From Chloroflexota bacterium (GTDB lineage: Bacteria; Chloroflexota; Dehalococcoidia; DSTF01; JACRBR01), in contig JAGWOC010000021.1 in assembly GCA_028872875.1 (NCBI GenBank), positions 1 to 46,218 of the forward strand: a DNA stretch of 46,218 bases, read 5' to 3'. The stretch's first letter is position 1; each line of letters begins with the position of its first letter. Made by a program: the position numbers and the translations under genes. Shown in pieces: positions 1-6,775 of this stretch. Below the pieces are notes generated by a model. That model was not told the origin of the DNA. It worked only from the letters and a program-made list of their open reading frames with translations, and made no database searches.

Positions 1-191
1 AGTTCCTTCCGGCGCCAGGTCTCGGTCCAGTGTGCAGGCTGCGTGCCGTGGCGCACCCAAGCCGACAAGATGTAGACGGGCTGGTTGGACGACGTGGGAG
101 CCGTCACGGCGTTAGGGCGGCCAGGCTCTACCTTGTACGTCGCGCCACCCACAGTCTCAGTTCGTGCCGTTCCAAACATCATCGTAGCCAT
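1..191 (-). CDS. Hypothetical protein, partial (runs off left edge)
   Basis: An open frame starts at the ATG at 191-189 and stays open for 63 codons to the window edge, so the C-terminus is missing. It begins MATMMFGTARTETVGG and contains no motif I recognise. The start codon overlaps the TGA of the upstream gene by one base (TGATG), which implies translational coupling and supports this as a real gene. The local G+C looks lower than in the rest of the window, and the gene follows phage-type genes on the same strand. It could be a small phage structural or accessory protein, but no function can be assigned. Confidence 0.5.
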   Translation of the reverse strand, partial: MATMMFGTARTETVGGATYKVEPGRPNAVTAPTSSNQPVYILSAWVRHGTQPAHWTETWRRKE

Positions 192-553
192 CACCGCCGC
201 CTCTCTTGTCTCCTTGCAGGTGTCGAAGGTTCTGCCGTCTTTATTTTCATCTCGTCATGTTTGCCGAGAACCTTCTCGATCACCGCCAGCAGCTCCCGCA
301 GACGATCCTCGCTCAACGCGAGCTTGGCCACCACCTTCACGGGAACATACGCCATTGACTGAAGTTGTGCCCGGTTCTGCTCCGGGTCGCCCAAGAGCGC
401 AGGTGGGTGTAGTTGCCCGAACGTGAGGATGAACTCGCCGAGATGGTCGGGCGCGGCCAACTGCAGGATCAACTGATTGACGTAGATGATCTGCGCGTCG
501 TCCAAGCCAATCCACGCCACGGGAATCCCGACGGCCTCCAGCTTCTTCGCCAT
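191..553 (-). CDS. Small conserved protein, DUF3467-like
   Basis: This 120-residue protein has a GAGGG ribosome-binding site three bases before the ATG at 553. The central part (about residues 24-50) has the pattern YVNQ...EFILTFGQ..PP, followed by a helical C-terminal part with VPVKVVAKLALSEDRLREL. That order (beta segment with FGQ, then 'marker' helix) resembles the DUF3467 family, whose function is unknown. The tail is rich in Arg. It ends in TGATG overlap with the next gene. G+C is lower than in the neighbouring phage genes, so recent acquisition is possible. The family assignment is from memory of the motif and is tentative. Confidence 0.55.
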   Translation of the reverse strand: MAKKLEAVGIPVAWIGLDDAQIIYVNQLILQLAAPDHLGEFILTFGQLHPPALLGDPEQNRAQLQSMAYVPVKVVAKLALSEDRLRELLAVIEKVLGKHDEMKIKTAEPSTPARRQERRR

Positions 554-794
554 GCGCCCTCAGTTCATCAACTCATACCTATCGGATGGTCGGGGCCTGT
601 AGAGTAGCAGGGAGTTTCCAATGGTGTACACGCGGTCAGGGGGTAGGCACCTAAGATCAGCCGTGGCGGTGCGCCCCGTTCGGGGCCGACGCCGGAACAT
701 CATCTGGATCATCGGCGAAATGGGCGGCTGTGTCTACCCCTAGCCCCGCCGCGACTACCGCATTGTAGGCCGTCGCAATTGCTTACATCAATGA

Positions 795-2180
795 TCAGGT
801 TCGCGGGCTGACAGGATGCCCAGCCGCCGCGGAACTGGCCGCCTGGGACTGTTCCTCCAGCCAGCGGCGGAACTCCGCCTCCGGGTCCTCGACGCCCAGC
901 TCGTCGGCGGCGCGCCGGCGGCTGTGGATGCCGCTCGCGACCAGCACGCGCTCGTCCTCGACGAGGCGGCTGCGGTCGAGCGGCAGCACAGCGCCCCAGA
1001 CGGCGCGTGAGCGGTACGGCGCGTAGCTCACCGCCGGCTTCGCGTACTGCTCGAGGATGCGCAGCGCCATCTCGTTGCGCCTGCGATAGGCGGCGGAGCG
1101 GATCAGCCGCTTGCGGGCGACCTTCTTCAGCAGCGGGTCCAGCTCGACGTTCAGCGCGACGCCGGAGAGCCCCGTGTGGTTGTCGCCGAAGGCCGTACGC
1201 GGCGCCTCGCCCAGGTCGTGCAGTGTGCGGTAGATCACGTCGACGTAGTCCGCGTGCAGCTTGACGCCGCCGCCCTGCAGCAGGTCGAGCAGGTACGCTT
1301 TGGCGCGCTCCGGCAGCTCCCACACAGCGCCCGGCTGCACGGCGATGTCGCGCGACTCCGTCACGTTCTCGAGCACCGCGATCGGGTTGCCGGAAAGCTC
1401 GAGGATCATCGAGAGCTGCGACAGGGCGCGGTTCAGCTCGCGCACCGGCTCGCGCAGCGGCGGCAGGTCGCTGACGCCCCAGAACTTCTTCGGCTCGCGA
1501 AGGTTCGGGTAGATGACGAACGGGATGAACCCGTACGGGTTCGGCCGGCGATCGATGCGCGCGCCGTCGGCCCACAGCTCGAACGCGTCCGCGGTCCACG
1601 ACTCGACGACCTCCACGCCCGGCTGCTGCGCGGACGTGCGCAGCCGGGCGGCGCGCCGCGGCTTGACGCCGTACAGCAGCCCGGCGGAGTCGGCGTCGAG
1701 CGTGTAGCGGCTGCAGACACGCCAGACCCGGGACACGTCGTCGCCCGTCCACCAGGCGAAGAGCCCCTGCACGTCGGGAGCGGTGACGCGCACGCGGCGC
1801 TCCTGCGCGTCCCACGTCACCTTGTACGCGCCGTCGCCGAGGATCGCCGCGTCGAGCTCGGTGTCGAAGTCGAGCTGGTCGAGCTGGTTCTGGTCGGCGA
1901 CCTCGGCCAGCGCGCGTTCGGCGGCGCGGGCGCGGGCCTGCGCATCCGCCGTGTCGCCGGCGGGGTCGACGGCGACGTTGAGCCCGCTCATCAGGTACGA
2001 GGTCGTCTTGTCGACGATCGCCTTCGCGTAGTTGAAGACGAGGCGGCGGTCGTTGCGGCGGTTTGTGGCGGGCCACTGGTCGCCGTTGTAGAAGGCGAGG
2101 TTGTCGGCGTAGCGCCGGAGGCGGTCACCGTCCATCTGCGCCAGGCGCTGTGGGAGGGTGGTCGTGGTAGTGTCAGGCAT
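795..2180 (-). CDS. Phage portal protein, SPP1 Gp6-like
   Basis: This 461-residue protein has a strong GGAGG site eight bases upstream of the ATG at 2180. The N-terminus (LAFYNGDQW, then LVFNYAKAIVDKTTSYLMSG near residues 28-66) is typical of SPP1-type portals, as are ILGDGAYKVTWD and IPFVIYPNL with PKKFWGVSDL. About residues 325-345 contain TGLSGVALNVELDPLLKK, the region that in portals leads into the long stem helices. Portals form the dodecameric DNA gate of the capsid and dock the terminase. The length fits the family. Together with the terminase upstream it marks a phage packaging module. No protease, scaffold or capsid gene follows, which is unusual for an intact prophage. Confidence 0.85.
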   Translation of the reverse strand: MPDTTTTTLPQRLAQMDGDRLRRYADNLAFYNGDQWPATNRRNDRRLVFNYAKAIVDKTTSYLMSGLNVAVDPAGDTADAQARARAAERALAEVADQNQLDQLDFDTELDAAILGDGAYKVTWDAQERRVRVTAPDVQGLFAWWTGDDVSRVWRVCSRYTLDADSAGLLYGVKPRRAARLRTSAQQPGVEVVESWTADAFELWADGARIDRRPNPYGFIPFVIYPNLREPKKFWGVSDLPPLREPVRELNRALSQLSMILELSGNPIAVLENVTESRDIAVQPGAVWELPERAKAYLLDLLQGGGVKLHADYVDVIYRTLHDLGEAPRTAFGDNHTGLSGVALNVELDPLLKKVARKRLIRSAAYRRRNEMALRILEQYAKPAVSYAPYRSRAVWGAVLPLDRSRLVEDERVLVASGIHSRRRAADELGVEDPEAEFRRWLEEQSQAASSAAAGHPVSPRT

Positions 2181-2234
2181 GGGAGTCCTCCGGAGTGCAG
2201 TGTTCGTCGTTCATGGTGCATCGTTGCCGGGGGC

Positions 2235-2256
2235 GGACAGGTCTGAAGACCTGTCC
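2235..2256. repeat. Perfect 22-bp palindrome (REP-like)
   Basis: GGACAGGTCT-GA-AGACCTGTCC is a perfect 10-bp inverted repeat with a two-base centre. It lies between the portal and HTH genes. Neither strand has a T-run after it, so it does not look like an intrinsic terminator. A second, shorter palindrome with the same GA centre lies 37 bases away. Confidence 0.6.
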
Positions 2257-2293
2257 TTACAGGTGGCCGACGTCCGTCGCGCGTCCGCGCAAC

Positions 2294-2307
2294 GGAGCTG
2301 AAGCTCC
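2294..2307. repeat. Short palindrome with GA centre
   Basis: GGAGCT-GA-AGCTCC has the same design as the palindrome at 2235-2256 (inverted arms around GA). It lies just downstream of the HTH gene on the minus strand. It is probably the same class of small intergenic repeat. Confidence 0.4.
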
Positions 2308-2311
2308 TTCG

Positions 2312-2728
2312 CTACGCCCGGCCACCGGCGTCCACGGGCGGGCCGTCTGACCGCTGGTCGTCCCCTGCCTCCCGCGTCCCGCCGCCCGCCTCGCGCAGGA
2401 TGCGGAAGATGGTGCGGCGGGAGAGGCCGTAGGTCTGCGCGAGCATGTGCAGCGGCGCGCCGTACCTGCGGCGCAGGAGCGCGATCTCGCGGTCGCGCGC
2501 CGCCATCGAGAGCTTGCGGGCGCCGCCGCGCTCGTCGTGCTTGCAGCGCGCGAGCGGGCAGCGCAGGCAGCTCGCCGACAGCTCACAGCCGGTGTCGCGA
2601 TACTCCATGCCGTCGGGCAGCGCGTCCTCGCGCACGCGCTCCGGCGCGTCGATGCGGATCAGCCGCAGGTACGCGCGGGCGCGCGCCCTGCGTGCGATGC
2701 GGTCCTCGGGGTGGCGGAGTGCGACCAT
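2312..2728 (-). CDS. Cys-rich helix-turn-helix protein of the phage module
   Basis: This 138-residue protein has an AGGAG site six bases before the ATG at 2728. A cysteine cluster, CELSASCLRCPLARC (about residues 48-62), resembles a small metal-binding knuckle. About residues 78-112 form a homeodomain-like helix-turn-helix: REIALLRRRYGAPLHMLAQ, followed by YGLSRRTIFRILREAG. This suggests a DNA-binding regulator or a terminase-associated recognition factor. It lies between the large terminase and portal genes. In many phages the small terminase subunit is also an HTH protein placed next to the large subunit, so that is an alternative role. The basic first 30 residues would suit DNA contact. 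Confidence 0.6.
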   Translation of the reverse strand: MVALRHPEDRIARRARARAYLRLIRIDAPERVREDALPDGMEYRDTGCELSASCLRCPLARCKHDERGGARKLSMAARDREIALLRRRYGAPLHMLAQTYGLSRRTIFRILREAGGGTREAGDDQRSDGPPVDAGGRA

Positions 2729-2810
2729 GGATGGCTCCTGGCGATGTGCGGTTCCCGGTCCGTTGTGTTGTCCGCAGCCGGCGAAGCGACGCTCACGTAC
2801 GACATCTGCC

Positions 2811-2870
2811 TGCCGTCTGTTGTCTGTCGTCTGTTGTCTGTCGTCTGTTGTCTGTTGTCTGCACTCTGTC
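2811..2870. repeat. Heptanucleotide tandem repeat (TGTYGTC)n
   Basis: About eight units of seven bases follow each other: TGCCGTC, then TGTTGTC alternating with TGTCGTC, ending TGCACTC. The strand bias is strong (pyrimidines and G on plus; A, C, G on minus). The array lies between the stop of the terminase gene and the start of the HTH gene and is not coding for either. Similar biased stretches lie at about 36590-36660 and 39455-39500. Confidence 0.7.
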
Positions 2871-2884
2871 CTGCGCCGTTGCCG

Positions 2885-4426
2885 TCACCACGCCACGAGC
2901 GACCTGCGGACCGCGGCCGGCGTCCGCGTCGCGCGCCCGCTCGCGACGCGCGGGCGCGGCGTATCGCGCGAGGCTTCGACGAGGAGCGCGGCGCTCATCA
3001 GATAGTCGTCGTGCCCCTCCGCGGGGTCGACGAAGAAGTTCATCGTGCGGTTGGCACGGTACGTCGACCTCGCCCGCTCGCACTGGCGCCAGAACTCGCG
3101 CTGCTCCGCGGAGCCGTCGCCGCGATACATCTTCAGGCGGCCGCCGTTGACGGCGGCGAGCAGCCCGAAGCCGAGCTGCGACTTGCGCTCGGTGCTGAAC
3201 TTCACCGCCTGCACCCGCTCCTCGCCGAGCGCCTGCGTCAGCAGCCGCGCAGTGGTCTCGCCGAGGCCGGTGGCGTCGACGGCGACCCGCGCGACGCGCC
3301 AGACGTCGCGCAGCAGGTCGATCAGGCGCGGCAGCAGCGTCTCGTGCGGCTCCCCCATCCAGGCGATCTGCTCGACGATCTCGATGCGCGGCTCCTGCAC
3401 GAGCGCATCGTGCGGCGGCTGGACGACGCGGCCCACCGTGAGCACGGTGGCGTCGCGCCGCGACGGCGCTTGCCGCGCGGTGCCGGTCGCGCCATCGGCC
3501 GGCTGCCCGCCATCGTCGCCGCCGGCGAGGTCGAGGCCGGCCGCGTACACCTCGCCCGCCGCGGGCCGCGCCAGGCGCTCGTGCGCGCCGCTGAGCTGCG
3601 CGCGCTGCGCCGCCGTCAGCAGGCGGCCGCCGCCCGCGATCAGCTTCAGGCAGTACTGAGTCAGGAAGATCGGGTGCGTCGCGCCGAGGCGCTCGCGCTC
3701 GCCCTCGACGAAGCGCGCATAGGCGGGGTTGCAGGCGGCCACCGCCTGCCAGTCGTACTCGAAATGGCGGCGGATGCCATCCCGGCGCTCGGCGTCCAGG
3801 TGCGCCTGCTTCGCGCGTTCGAGCAGCGTGCCCTCGTCCCACGGCGTACCGTAGTACACGGTCGTCGCGTCGGTCGCCGCGGCCATCGGACGGAACTCGC
3901 GGTCGAACTTGCCGGCGTCGACGTCCTGCGCCTCATCGATTTCGAGCAGCAGGCCGGCGGTGTGGCCGACGACGTTCGACTGCGCCCCGGCCGAGAGGAA
4001 GAGCACGCGCGCGCCGCCCAGCCGCACGGCGTCTGGCTCGAGGCGCGCGACGTTGCGCAGCCCCGCCTGCCCGATGCGCGTCCAGAGGCGCCGGCGGCTC
4101 ACCTGGAGCTGCGGATGCAGCGTCGGCGCGCACTTGATCATGTCGCCGGCGTGCCCGGCGGCCGTGAGGAGCAGCAGCTCGACCTGCGCCGACAGCTCGT
4201 TCTTGCCGCCCTGCCGGGCGATCTGCACGCTGATCGAGCGGCCGCGCCGCTGGAAGACCGACTCGAGCACCGCGCGCCCGGCCTCGCACTGGTACGCGCG
4301 CAGCCGCGGCATCGCGTCGGTCGGTCGCTTGTCGCTGGTCGATGGTCGGCTCATGGTCCGTGCGTGTGGCTGCTTGCTGGTGGTGGGCGGCGGGTGCGGC
4401 GCGCGTGGGCGCTCGTGGCGGGTCAT
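2885..4426 (-). CDS. Phage terminase large subunit (ATPase-nuclease)
   Basis: This 513-residue protein has the terminase layout. A Walker A-like ARQGGKNE is near residue 70 and a Walker B with catalytic Glu, LLLEIDEAQD, is near 159. A TPWDEGT segment follows, and then an RNase H-fold nuclease starting at AAGLDLAGGDDGG (about 295) with a second acidic strand at RVAVDATGLGE. The enzyme would pump phage DNA through the portal and cut it. The ATG at 4426 overlaps the upstream stop (ATGA). The first 38 residues are low-complexity, and the ATG before PRLRAYQ (residue 39) is an alternative start that better fits the family's N-terminus. No site resembling a strong ribosome-binding site precedes any candidate start. 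Confidence 0.85.
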   Translation of the reverse strand: MTRHERPRAPHPPPTTSKQPHARTMSRPSTSDKRPTDAMPRLRAYQCEAGRAVLESVFQRRGRSISVQIARQGGKNELSAQVELLLLTAAGHAGDMIKCAPTLHPQLQVSRRRLWTRIGQAGLRNVARLEPDAVRLGGARVLFLSAGAQSNVVGHTAGLLLEIDEAQDVDAGKFDREFRPMAAATDATTVYYGTPWDEGTLLERAKQAHLDAERRDGIRRHFEYDWQAVAACNPAYARFVEGERERLGATHPIFLTQYCLKLIAGGGRLLTAAQRAQLSGAHERLARPAAGEVYAAGLDLAGGDDGGQPADGATGTARQAPSRRDATVLTVGRVVQPPHDALVQEPRIEIVEQIAWMGEPHETLLPRLIDLLRDVWRVARVAVDATGLGETTARLLTQALGEERVQAVKFSTERKSQLGFGLLAAVNGGRLKMYRGDGSAEQREFWRQCERARSTYRANRTMNFFVDPAEGHDDYLMSAALLVEASRDTPRPRVASGRATRTPAAVRRSLVAW

Positions 4427-4737
4427 GAGCCAAAGAGACGCAGCACGACCTGCGTGATGACGGCGCCGGCGACCACGAACAGCAACCCATTGATGCGTGC
4501 GCGGACCTCCGCGAGGTCGCGCTCGAGCGCGCGCAGCCGCTGGGCTACGACGGCGCGGAACGCTGGCGCGCTCATCGCGTCGAGCACGGCTGCCGCATCG
4601 ACGCGGCGCCGCGTGTCGCGGCGGCGCACCAGCCAGGCGATCGCGCCTTCGAGGCGCCGTGAGCCATCGCCGGACGACGGCTGCACGTCCATGCCGTCAA
4701 CCGCGCTCGCGCTGCTCTCGCGTCCCGCTTGTCGCAT
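4423..4737 (-). CDS. Small protein with coiled coil and C-terminal membrane anchor
   Basis: The ATG at 4737 follows a GGACGGAGA site at good spacing. An upstream in-frame GTG at 4755 is less likely. The 104-residue product has an Arg-rich helical middle (RLRALERDLAEVRARI, a probable coiled coil) and ends in a hydrophobic segment, GLLFVVAGAVITQVVLRLF. This layout resembles small phage proteins such as hemolysin XhlA-like or other membrane-tethered helices, but no family can be named. The stop overlaps the start of the terminase gene by four bases, so the two are translationally coupled. Confidence 0.55.
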   Translation of the reverse strand: MRQAGRESSASAVDGMDVQPSSGDGSRRLEGAIAWLVRRRDTRRRVDAAAVLDAMSAPAFRAVVAQRLRALERDLAEVRARINGLLFVVAGAVITQVVLRLFGS

Positions 4738-4756
4738 GTTGCTTCTCCGTCCCACG

Positions 4757-5098
4757 TCACACGTCGCCGAACCGTTCTGGAAAGAACTGGCCGCCGACGA
4801 GGCGGACAGTGTCCGCGAGCGTCCCCGCCAGCTCGTCCGTGCGCGCCGGGCTCATCCGGTACTGCGCGGCGACGATCTGGGCGATCAGCCGCACGCCCTT
4901 GAGCAGCAGCTCGTAGTCCTGCGGGCGCTCCTTCAGGTGCGCGCGCAGCTTGGCGCGCAGCAGCGCCAGCTCTCCGTCGATGCCCGTCACTTCGGCCGCC
5001 TCGGCGAGCGCGGCCGCGTCCTCCACCGCCGCGCGGTAGAAGTTCTCGATGGGCGCCGCGTCCGCTGGCGGCTGCCTACGGCGCACCGGCGTCACCAC
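4757..5098 (-). CDS. Hypothetical helical protein of the phage module
   Basis: The GTG start at 5098 follows a GAGGAGGGG ribosome-binding site. The 113-residue protein is mostly helical: IDGELALLRAKLRAHLKE, then DYELLLKGVRLIAQIVAAQYRMS. It ends in a hydrophobic/aromatic tail. Its position just before the terminase genes would suit a small terminase subunit or a connector factor, but I do not recognise the sequence. It overlaps the preceding small gene by 23 bases and ends 19 bases before the next start, so it belongs to the same operon. Confidence 0.5.
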   Translation of the reverse strand: MVTPVRRRQPPADAAPIENFYRAAVEDAAALAEAAEVTGIDGELALLRAKLRAHLKERPQDYELLLKGVRLIAQIVAAQYRMSPARTDELAGTLADTVRLVGGQFFPERFGDV

Positions 5099-5276
5099 GC
5101 CCCTCCTCCTCGCCCGCGCTCAGCAGCGCCAGCACGTCGTCGATGGTGGCCTGCGGCGCCGCCCGCGCGGCCTGCGCGACGGCGAGCGCGAGGTAGAGCG
5201 AGAGGCGCTCCCACTCGCCGCGCCGTACCGCGCGCGCCATCGCACCGCCGGGCCGTCCGGCCGGCGCGCGCCTCAT
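5076..5276 (-). CDS. Small hypothetical protein of the phage module
   Basis: This 66-residue ORF starts at an ATG that overlaps the upstream stop (ATGA at 5276-5273). The first 20 residues are Arg/Gly-rich. The rest is a helix (LSLYLALAVAQAARA) and an acidic tail. No motif is recognised. Coupling on both sides is the main reason to call it a gene. Confidence 0.4.
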   Translation of the reverse strand: MRRAPAGRPGGAMARAVRRGEWERLSLYLALAVAQAARAAPQATIDDVLALLSAGEEEGRGDAGAP

Positions 5277-5599
5277 CGCCCCGCCCGCCGCAGGATGAGT
5301 GCCGAGAGCAGTACGACGCCGGCGAGCAGCACGATGCGCGAGGCGACCCAGGCGGGCGCCGCGAAGAATGCCTCGTGCGGCAGCCCGAAGCGATGTGCGC
5401 TGTAGAGCGCCTGTGCGAAGGCCGCCTGGAGCGCGGCGCCGGCGTTGATCACGGCCAGCGTGATCGCGGCGAAGCGCCGCGCCGGCTGGCGCTCAGAGGC
5501 ACGGTGCAGCGCCAGCCAGACGGCGTTGAAGCCGCCCGCGGCGGCGGCCATGCCGTCGGCGGCGAATGCGATCGCGGCGCCGGGTTCCATGCGTCCCAT
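5273..5599 (-). CDS. Small membrane protein at head of the phage module
   Basis: The chosen ATG at 5599 has GAGGA eight bases upstream. An upstream ATG at 5641 is in frame but has no ribosome-binding site and touches the palindrome at 5644-5659. The product (108 residues) appears to have three hydrophobic segments: AAIAFAADGMAAAAGGFNAV, FAAITLAVINAGAALQAAFA, and VASRIVLLAGVVLLSALIL, followed by Arg residues. It is the first gene of the minus-strand module. Small membrane proteins in phages can be holins, but nothing here proves that. It would otherwise be an uncharacterised membrane protein. Confidence 0.5.
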   Translation of the reverse strand: MGRMEPGAAIAFAADGMAAAAGGFNAVWLALHRASERQPARRFAAITLAVINAGAALQAAFAQALYSAHRFGLPHEAFFAAPAWVASRIVLLAGVVLLSALILRRAGR

Positions 5600-5643
5600 G
5601 CCCTTCGTCCTCGGTTGGCAGATCGGGAGCCTCAGCGCCATGA

Positions 5644-5659
5644 TAGTACATATGTTCTA
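5644..5659. promoter_or_regulatory. LexA/SOS-like palindromic operator candidate
   Basis: TAGTACATATGTTCTA is palindromic except for one mismatched pair. Read on the minus strand it contains GAACATATGTAC, one base away from the Gram-positive/actinobacterial SOS core GAAC-N4-GTTC. It lies in the only AT-rich patch of this region, 45 bases upstream of the first gene of the phage-like module, where an operator would be expected. The assignment to LexA is by resemblance only. Confidence 0.45.
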
Positions 5660-5722
5660 TTCTACCAATGGGCTGCGCGTCACCTCGAATGAAGGGCGGT
5701 GGTTGTAGGAGGAAGGGGGCTT

Positions 5723-5904
5723 GGACGGAGGTCAGAGGCCGGAGGCGGGGTAGCGGACGACAGACCCGTTCACGGTGAGGCACGTAGCGAGGGAGCCGCG
5801 GCGCCATCCCCCGCACGGGGCCGACCCCGGAGGCGGAGGACGGAGGTCAGAAGTCGGAGGTCGGAGGAGGGGATAGCGGAGACGGACCCGTTCGCGGTGA
5901 AGCA
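5723..5904. repeat. Imperfect direct repeat pair, polypurine type
   Basis: Two copies (5723-5782 and 5838-5904) share GGACGGAGGTCAGA, a GG(A/T)AGCGGA block, ACCCGTTC and CGGTGA(G/A)GCA. The second copy has an extra GGTCGGAG unit. The strand bias is strong (G/A-rich on plus). The spacer contains a GC-rich stretch but no gene. The pair fills the gap between the phage-like module and the ABC exporter. Confidence 0.6.
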
Positions 5905-5920
5905 ACATCCACCATCCAGA

Positions 5921-6775
5921 TCACCCCTGGCGCTTGAGCTTGCCCGTCTTCTTCGCCCACTGCTCGGCGACCATGAACGTCACGATCCCCAGCGGGATCA
6001 GCACCGTGCCGAACACGCCCAGCGCCGCCAGCGTCCGCCAGGTGTCCGCCACGCTCTTGCCGTCGATGATGCCGCCGCGGATGCCGTCGAGGATGTACGT
6101 CGCCGGCGAGACGTAGGAGAACACCTGCAGCCATCCGGGCAGCACGCTCACCTGGTAGTAGACGCCGGACACCAGCAGCACGAGCGCCTGCACCATGAAC
6201 GACATCTGCGCGCCGCGCTCCGGGTACAGCAGCGGCAATACCCCCGCCAGGATCGCCAGCCCGGCGATGCTGAAGCTGCCCGCGGCGAGCACGACGGCCG
6301 CTGTCAGCCAGTTCGCGCCGCCGAAGTCGATGCTGAAGAACGGGACCGCGATGGCGAAGATGAGCAGCGTCCGCACGACGGCGTGCAGCACCCCGAACAC
6401 CGACATGCCGATCAGGTGCAGCGCGCGCGGCACCGGGGCCATCAGCGTGTGCTCGATCGTCCCCTCCCAGCGCTCCCACGTCACCACGAGGCTGATGTCG
6501 TCGAGCACGGCCGAGAGGTACGCCCAGACGAGCGTGCCGATCAGCAGGAAGAGGATCAGCTTCGAGACGTTGATGCTCGACGCCGCGCCCTCGTTTCCGA
6601 CCTGCTTAGCGATGAACGTGATCGCCAGCGTATTGACGACGCCGTACATGAGCCAGACCAGCTCCCACGCCCAGTAGCGTTTCCAGAGGTTCGTCTGGCG
6701 CTCGACGAAGGCCCACGCCAGGCGCCCGCCGCCCGCCCGTCCCGGCGCGGGGGTGTGTTCCGCGATGCTAACCAT
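5921..6775 (-). CDS. ABC-2 type transporter permease
   Basis: This 284-residue integral membrane protein has about six hydrophobic segments, including LILFLLIGTLVWAYLSAVL, LLIFAIAVPFF, AAVVLAAGSFSIAGLAILAG and MVQALVLLVSGVYY. The segment VSVLPGWLQVFSYVSPATY near residues 205-225 is the typical ABC-2 signature before the last helices. It would form the membrane channel of an exporter with the ATPase encoded immediately upstream; the two genes overlap by eight bases. Substrates of this family include drugs, polysaccharides and lipids, and the sequence does not say which. Control by the leader at 7667-7897 hints at an inducible detoxification role (inference). Confidence 0.85.
   Translation of the reverse strand: MVSIAEHTPAPGRAGGGRLAWAFVERQTNLWKRYWAWELVWLMYGVVNTLAITFIAKQVGNEGAASSINVSKLILFLLIGTLVWAYLSAVLDDISLVVTWERWEGTIEHTLMAPVPRALHLIGMSVFGVLHAVVRTLLIFAIAVPFFSIDFGGANWLTAAVVLAAGSFSIAGLAILAGVLPLLYPERGAQMSFMVQALVLLVSGVYYQVSVLPGWLQVFSYVSPATYILDGIRGGIIDGKSVADTWRTLAALGVFGTVLIPLGIVTFMVAEQWAKKTGKLKRQG

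Noticed and set aside
2447-5692. 1081-residue open frame on the plus strand
   Set aside because: It is antisense to the terminase and several coupled genes, has Arg/Ala-rich composition typical of high-GC shadow frames, and shows no family motif.
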